Below, piece after piece: positions 57,245-64,000 of a DNA stretch of 64,000 bases. The notes under the pieces were generated by a model. It worked only from the letters and a program-made list of their open reading frames with translations. It made no database searches and was not told the origin of the DNA. The DNA is from Chaenocephalus aceratus (lineage: Eukaryota > Chordata > Actinopteri > Perciformes > Channichthyidae), in NCBI GenBank assembly GCA_023974075.1, contig JAMFTG010000524.1, forward strand, positions 62,001 through 126,000. Reading direction: 5' to 3'. The translations under genes and the position numbers were made by a program. Positions within the stretch are counted from its first letter, which is position 1; every line of letters starts with the position of its first letter.

Positions 57245-60200
57245 AGAGCTGCTAGAAGTACTCAGATCTTGTGCTTGAGTAAAAGTAGAAGTACTCAGAT
57301 ATTCAGCTTGATTAAAGTAGAAGTACTCAGATCTTGTGCTTGAGTAAAGTAGAAGTACTCAGGTCTTGTGCTTGAGTAAAAGTAGAAGTACTCAGATCTT
57401 GTGCTTGAGTAAAGTAGAAGTACTCAGATATTGTGCTTGAGTAAAGTAGAAGTACTCAGATCTTGTGCTTGAGTAAAGTAGAAGTACTCAGATATTCAGC
57501 TTGAGTAAAGTAGAAGTACTCAGATCTTGTGCTTGAGTAAAAGTAGAATTACTCAGATATTGTGCTTGAGTAAAAGTAGAAGTACTCAGATATTGTGCTT
57601 GAGTAAAAGTAGAAGTACTCAGATATTGTGCTTGAGTAAAAGTAGAAGTACTCAGATATTGTGCTTGAGTAAAAGTAGAATTACTCAGATATTGTGCTTG
57701 AGTAAAAGTAGAAGTACTCAGATATTTGTACTTGAGTAAAAGTAGAATTACTCAGATATTGTGCTTGAGTAAAAGTAGAAGTACTCAGATCTTGTGCTTG
57801 AGTAAAAGTAGAAGTACTCAGATCTTGTGCTTGAGTAAAGTAGAAGTACTCAGATCTTGTGCTTGAGTAAAGTAGAAGTACCTCAGATCTTGTGCTTGAG
57901 TAAAGTAGACGTACTCAGATCTTGTGCTTGAGTAAAGTAGAAGTACTCAGATCTTGTGCTTGAGTAAAAGTAGAAGTACTCAGATCTTGTGCTTGAGTAA
58001 AGTAGAAGTACTCAGATCTTGTGCTTGAGTAAAGTAGAAGTACTCAGATCTTGTGCTTAGTAAAAGTAGAAGTACTCAGATATTCGGACTTGAGTAAAAG
58101 TAGAAGTACTCAGATCTTGTAGCTTGAGTAAAAGTAGAAGTACTCAGATATTCAGCCTTGAGTAAAGTAGAAGTACTCAGATCTTGTGCTTGAGTAAAGT
58201 AGAAGTACTCAAGATCTTGTGCTTGAGTAAAAGTAGAAGTACTCAGATCTTGTGCTTGAGTAAAGTAGAAGTACTCAGATCTTGTGCTTGAGTAAAGTAG
58301 AAGTACTCAGATCTTGTGCTTGAGTAAAGTAGAAGTACTCAGATCTTGTGCTTGAGTAAAGTAGAAGTACTCAGATCTTGTGCTTGAGTACAATTAGAAG
58401 TACTCAGATCTTGTGCTTGAGTAAAGTAGAAGTACTCAGATCTTGTGCTTGAGTAAAAGTAGAAGTACTCAGATCTTGTGCTTGAGTAAAGTAGAAGTAC
58501 TCAGATCTTGTCTTGAGTAAAGTAGAAGTACTCCGATCTTGTGCTTGAGTAAAAGTAGAAGTACTCAGATATTGTGCTTGAGTAAAAGTAGAAGTACTCA
58601 GATCTTGTGCTTGAGTAAAAGTAGAAGTACTCAGATATTGTACTTGAGTAAAAGTAGAATTACTCAGATATTGTGCTTGAGTAAAACAGAAGTACTCAGA
58701 TCTTGTGCTTGAGTAAAGTAGAAGTACTCAGATCTTGTGCTTGAGTAAAAGTAGAATTACTCAGATCTTGTGCTTGAGTAAAAGTAGAAGTACTCAGATC
58801 TTGTGCTTGAGTAAAGTAGAAGTACTCAGATCTTGTGCTTGAGTAAAAGTAGAAGTACTCAGATCTTGTACTTGAGTAAAACAGAAGTACTCAGATATTC
58901 AGCTTGAGTAAAGTAGAAGTACTCAGATCTTGTGCTTGAGTAAAAGTAGAAGTACTCAGATATTGTACTTGAGTAAAAGTAGAATTACTCAGATATTGTG
59001 CTTGAGTAAAACAGAAGTACTCAGATATTCAGCTTGAGTAAAGTAGAAGTACTCAGATCTTGTGTTTGAGTAAAGTAGAAGTACTCAGATCTTGTACTTG
59101 AGTAAAAGTAGAAGTACTCAGATATTCAGCTTGAGTAAAAGTAGAAGTACTCAGATCTTGTGCTTGAGTAAAAGTAGAAGTACTCAGATCTTGCTTGTGC
59201 TTGAGTAAAAGTAGAAGTACTCAGATCTTGTGCTTGAGTAAAAGTAGAAGTACTCAGATCTTGTACTTGAGTAAAAGTAGAAGTACTCAGATCTTGTGCT
59301 TGAGTAAAAGTAGAAGTACTCAGATCTTGTGCTTGAGTAAAAGTAGAAGTACTCAGATCTTGTACTTGAGTAAAAGTAGAAGTACTCAGATCTTGTGCTT
59401 GAGTAAAAGTAGAAGTACTCAGATCTTGTGCTTGAGTAAAAGTAGAAGTACTCAGATATTGTGCTTGAGTAAAACAGAAGTACTCAGATATTCAGCTATG
59501 AGTAAAGTAGAAGTACTCAGATATTGTGCTTGAGTAAAACAGAAGTACTCAGATATTCAGCTTGAGTAAAGTAGAAGTACTCAGGTCTTGTACTTGAGTA
59601 AAAGTAGAATTACTCAGATACTGTGCTTGAGTAAAACAGAAGTACTCAGATATGCAGCTTGAGTAAAGTAGAAGTACTCAGATCTTGTGCTTGAGTAAAG
59701 TAGAAGTACTCAGATCTTGTGCTTGAGTAAAAGTAGAAGTACTCAGATCTTGTGCTTGAGTAAAAGTAGAAGTACTCATATATTGTACTTGAGTAAAAGT
59801 AGAATTACTCAGATATTGTGCTTGAGTAAAACAGAAGTACTCAGATATTCAGCTCGAGTAAAGTAGAAGTACTCCGATCTTGTACTTGAGTAAAAGTAGA
59901 AGTACTCATATATTGTACTTGAGTAAAAGTAGAATTACTCAGATATTGTGCTTGAGTAAAACAGAAGTACTCAGATATTCAGCTTGAGTAAAGTAGAAGT
60001 ACTCAGATATTGTGCTTGAGTAAAACAGAAGTACTCAGATATTCAGCTTGAGTAAAGTAGAAGTACTCAGATCTTGTACTTGAGTAAAAGTAGAATTACT
60101 CAGATATTGTGCTTGAGTAAAACAGAAGTACTCAGATATTCAGCTTGAGTAAAGTAGAAGTACTCAGATCTTGTACTTGAGTAAAGTAGAAGTACTCAGA

Positions 60201-63200
60201 TCTTGTGCTTGAGTACAAGTAGAAGTACTCAGATTTTGTGCTTGAGTAAAAGTAGAAGTACTCAGATAATGTGCTTGAGTAAAAGTAGAATTACTCAGAT
60301 ATTGTGCTTGAGTAAAACAGAAGTACTCAGATATTCAGCTTGAGTAAAGTAGAAGTACTCAGATATTGTGCTTGAGTAAAACAGAAGTACTCAGATATTC
60401 AGCTTGAGTAAAGTAGAAGTACTCAGATCTTGTACTTGAGTAAAAGTAGAATTACTCAGATATTGTGCTTGAGTACAAGTAGAAGTACTCAGATTTTGTG
60501 CTTGAGTAAAAGTAGAAGTACTCAGATAATGTGCTTGAGTAAAAGTAGAATTACTCAGATATTGTGCTTGTGTAAAACAGAAGTACTCAGATATTCAGCT
60601 TGAGTAAAGTAGAAGTACTCAGATCTTGTGCTTGAGTAAAAGTAGAAGTACTCAGATATTCAGCTTGAGTAAAAGTAGAATTACTCAGATATTGTGCTTG
60701 AGTAAAGTAGAAGTACTCAGATCTTGTGCTTGAGTAAAAGTAGAAGTACTCAGATCTTGTGCTTGAGTAAAAGTAGAAGTACTCAGATATTCAGCTTGAG
60801 TAAAAGTAGAATTACTCAGATATTGTGCTTGAGTAAAGTAGAAGTACTCAGATCTTGTGCTTGAGTAAAGTAGAAGTACTCAGATCTTGTGCTTGAGTAA
60901 AGTAGAAGTACTCAGGTCTTGTGCTTGAGTAAAAGTAGAAGGACTCAGATATTGTGCTTGAGTAAAAGTAGAAGTACTCAGATATTCAGCTTGAGTAAAG
61001 TAGAAGTACTCAGGTCTTGTGCTTGAGTAAAAGTAGAAGGACTCAGATATTGTGCTTGAGTAAAAGTAGAAGTACTCAGATATTCAGCTTGAGTAAAGTA
61101 GAAGTACTCAGATCTTGTACTTGAGTAAAAGTAGAAGTACTCAGGTCTTGTACTTGAGTAAAAGTAGAATTACTCAGATATTGTGCTTGAGTAAAACAGA
61201 AGTACTCAGATATTCAGCTTGAGTAAAGTAGAAGTACTCAGATCTTGTGCTTGAGTAAAGTAGAAGTACTCAGATCTTGTGCTTGAGTAAAAGTAGAAGT
61301 ACTCAGATCTTGTGCTTGAGTAAAAGTAGAAGTACTCAGATGTTGTGCTCGAGTAAAGTAGAAGTACTCAGATCTTGTACTTGAGTAAAAGTAGAAGTAC
61401 TCATATATTGTACTTGAGTAAAAGTAGAATTACTCAGATATTGTGCTTGAGTAAAACAGAAGTACTCAGATATTCAGCTTGAGTAAAGTAGAAGTACTCA
61501 GATATTGTGCTTGAGTAAAACAGAAGTACTCAGATATTCAGCTTGAGTAAAGTAGAAGTACTCAGATCTTGTACTTGAGTAAAAGTAGAATTACTCAGAT
61601 ATTGTGCTTGAGTAAAACAGAAGTACTCAGATATTCAGCTTGAGTAAAGTAGAAGTACTCAGATCTTGTGCTTGAGTACAAGTAGAAGTACTCAGATCTT
61701 GTGCTTGAGTACAAGTAGAAGTACTCAGATCTTGTGCTTGAGTAAAAGTAGAAGTACTCAGATAATGTGCTTGAGTAAAAGTAGAATTACTCAGATATTG
61801 TGCTTGAGTAAAACAGAAGTACTCAGATATTCAGCTTGAGTAAAGTAGAAGTACTCAGATCTTGTGCTTGAGTAAAAGTAGAAGTACTCAGATCTTGTGC
61901 TTGAGTAAAAGTAGAAGTACTCAGATATTCAGCTTGAGTAAAAGTAGAATTACTCAGATATTGTGCTTGAGTAAAGTAGAAGTACTCAGATCTTGTGCTT
62001 GAGTAAAAGTAGAAGTACTCAGATCTTGTGCTTGAGTAAAAGTAGAAGTACTCAGATATTCAGCTTGAGTAAAAGTAGAAGTACTCAGATATTGTACTTG
62101 AGTAAAAGTAGAATTACTCAGATATTGTGCTTGAGTAAAACAGAAGTACTCAGATATTCAGCTTGAGTAAAGCAGAAGTACTCAGATCTTGTGCTTGAGT
62201 AAAGTAGAAGTACTCAGATCTTGTGCTTGAGTAAAGTAGAAGTACTCAGATCTTGTGCTTGAGTAAAGTAGAAGTACTCAGATATTCAGCTTGAGTAAAG
62301 TAGAAGTACTCAGATCTTGTGCTTGAGTAAAGTAGAAGTACTCAGATATTGTGCTTGAGTAAAGTAGAAGTACTCAGATCTTGTGCTTGAGTAAAGTAGA
62401 AGTACTCAGATATTCAGCTTGAGTAAAGTAGAAGTACTCAGATCTTGTGCTTGAGTAAAAGTAGAATTACTCAGATATTGTGCTTGAGTAAAAGTAGAAG
62501 TACTCAGATATTGTGCTTGAGTAAAAGTAGAAGTACTCAGATATTGTGCTTGAGTAAAAGTAGAAGTACTCAGATATTGTGCTTGAGTAAAAGTAGAATT
62601 ACTCAGATATTGTGCTGAGTAAAAGTAGAAGTACTCAGATATTGTACTTGAGTAAAAGTAGAATTACTCAGATATTGTGCTTGAGTAAAAGTAGAAGTAC
62701 TCAGATATTGTACTTGAGTAAAAGTAGAATTACTCAGATATTGTGCTTGAGTAAAAGTAGAAGTACTCAGATCTTGTGCTTGAGTAAAAGTAGAAGTACT
62801 CAGATCTTGTGCTTGAGTAAAGTAGAAGTACTCAGGTCTTGTGCTTGAGTAAAGTAGAAGTACTCAGATCTTGTGCTTGAGTAAAGTAGACGTACTCAGA
62901 TCTTGTGCTTGAGTAAAAGTAGAAGTACTCAGATCTTGTGCTTGAGTAAAAGTAGAAGTACTCAGATCTTGTGCTTGAGTAAAGTAGAAGTACTCAGATC
63001 TTGTGCTTGAGTAAAGTAGAAGTACTCAGATCTTGTGCTTGAGTAAAAGTAGAAGTACTCAGATATTCAGCTTGAGTAAAAGTAGAAGTACTCAGATCTT
63101 GTACTTGAGTAAAAGTAGAAGTACTCAGATATTCAGCTTGAGTAAAAGTAGAAGTACTCAGATCTTGTGCTTGAGTAAAAGTAGAAGTACTCAGATCTTG

Positions 63201-64000
63201 TGCTTGAGTAAAAGTAGAAGTACTCAGATCTTGTGCTTGAGTAAAGTAGAAGTACTCAGATCTTGTGCTTGAGTAAAGTAGAAGTACTCAGATCTTGTGC
63301 TTGAGTAAAGTAGAAGTACTCAGATCTTGTGCTTGAGTAAAATTAAGTACTCAGATCTTGTGCTTGAGTAAAGTAGAAGTACTCAGATCTTGTGCTTGAG
63401 TAAAAGTAGAAGTACTCAGATCTTGTGCTTGAGTAAAGTAGAAGTACTCAGATCTTGTCTTGAGTAAAAGTAGAAGTACTCCGATCTTGTGCTTGAGTAA
63501 CAGTAGAAGTACTCAGATATTGTGCTTGAGTAAAGTAGAAGTACTCAGATCTTGTGCTTGAGTAAAAGTAGAAGTACTCAGATATTGTACTTGAGTAAAA
63601 GTAGAATTACTCAGATATTGTGCTTGAGTAAAACAGAAGTACTCAGATCTTGTGCTTGAGTAAAGTAGAAGTACTCAGATCTTGTGCTTGAGTAAAAGTA
63701 GAATTACTCAGATCTTGTGCTTGAGTAAAAGTAGAAGTACTCAGATCTTGTGCTTGAGTAAAGTAGAAGTACTCAGATCTTGTGCTTGAGTAAAAGTAGA
63801 AGTACTCAGATCTTGTACTTGAGTAAAAACAGAAGTACTCAGATATTCAGCTTGAGTAAAGTAGAAGTACTCAGATCTTGTGCTTGAGTAAAAGTAGAAG
63901 TACTCAGATATTGTACTTGAGTAAAAGTAGAATTACTCAGATATTGTGCTTGAGTAAAACAGAAGTACTCAGATATTCAGCTTGAGTAAAGTAGAAGTAC
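57245..64000 (+). repeat. 33-bp minisatellite, at least 6.75 kb (about 205 units), runs off the window
   Basis: The unit reads TTGTGCTTGAGTAAAAGTAG then AAGTACTCAGATC, 33 bp or 32 bp when one A is lost. Variant units (TTCAGCTTGAG, AAAACAGAAG, AGAATTACTC, TTGTACTTGAG) are arranged in repeated patterns. The motif CTTCTACTTGAGTAAA also occurs in the hAT-like ends at 8.9 and 34.1 kb. It lies in an xrcc6 intron. Open frames of the SRSTQILCLSK type are artefacts of the multiple-of-three period. Confidence 0.96.

Noticed and set aside
57527..63272. SRSTQILCLSK repeat proteins
   Set aside because: The 33-bp period is a multiple of three, so one frame stays open by chance; the sequence is intronic minisatellite.

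Overview
The window is teleost genomic DNA. It holds vertebrate genes with small GT-AG exons, fish-type DNA transposons and very long (CA)n and minisatellite arrays. Five protein-coding genes can be supported: the 3' end of ep300 (+ strand, left edge), complete cbx7, complete josd1, a GIMAP-like gene and the 3' three quarters of xrcc6 (all - strand). Orthologues of ep300, cbx7, josd1 and xrcc6 lie on human 22q13, so this is a conserved synteny block. The GIMAP-like gene has been inserted into it.

Layout. 1-616 is the last ep300 coding exon, followed by a UTR to about 2.4 kb. 2.5-9.0 kb has no host gene and is built of transposons. 9,027-19,720 is cbx7 in six coding exons, predicted at 251 aa. 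20.5-22.2 kb is the probable josd1 3' UTR. 22,243-31,681 is the josd1 coding region (five exons, 250 aa), with a likely non-coding first exon near 35.5 kb. 37,633-41,082 is the GIMAP-like gene, whose G domain follows four tiny related exons. 43,845-57,109 holds nine xrcc6 exons; about the first 110 residues lie beyond the right edge. 57.2-64.0 kb is an uninterrupted 33-bp minisatellite in an xrcc6 intron.

The genes are not an operon. cbx7 (Polycomb reader), josd1 (deubiquitinase), xrcc6 (Ku70) and ep300 (acetyltransferase) are independent vertebrate genes. All exon joins were checked by reading frame, and every junction in cbx7, josd1 and xrcc6 and in the chosen GIMAP model is phase-compatible.

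The most unusual content is (1) the GIMAP-like gene, with an N-terminal run of three 51-nt and one 42-nt phase-1 exons, each encoding a Trp-centred hydrophobic/cationic segment, ahead of a G domain with altered nucleotide-binding motifs; and (2) a family of TTAA-flanked transposons whose sub-terminal 37 bp has expanded four times into intronic minisatellites of about 16-55 units, while single-copy forms of the same 37 bp survive in related elements in the same window. Several nested insertions can be dated relative to each other because related copies preserve the empty sites.
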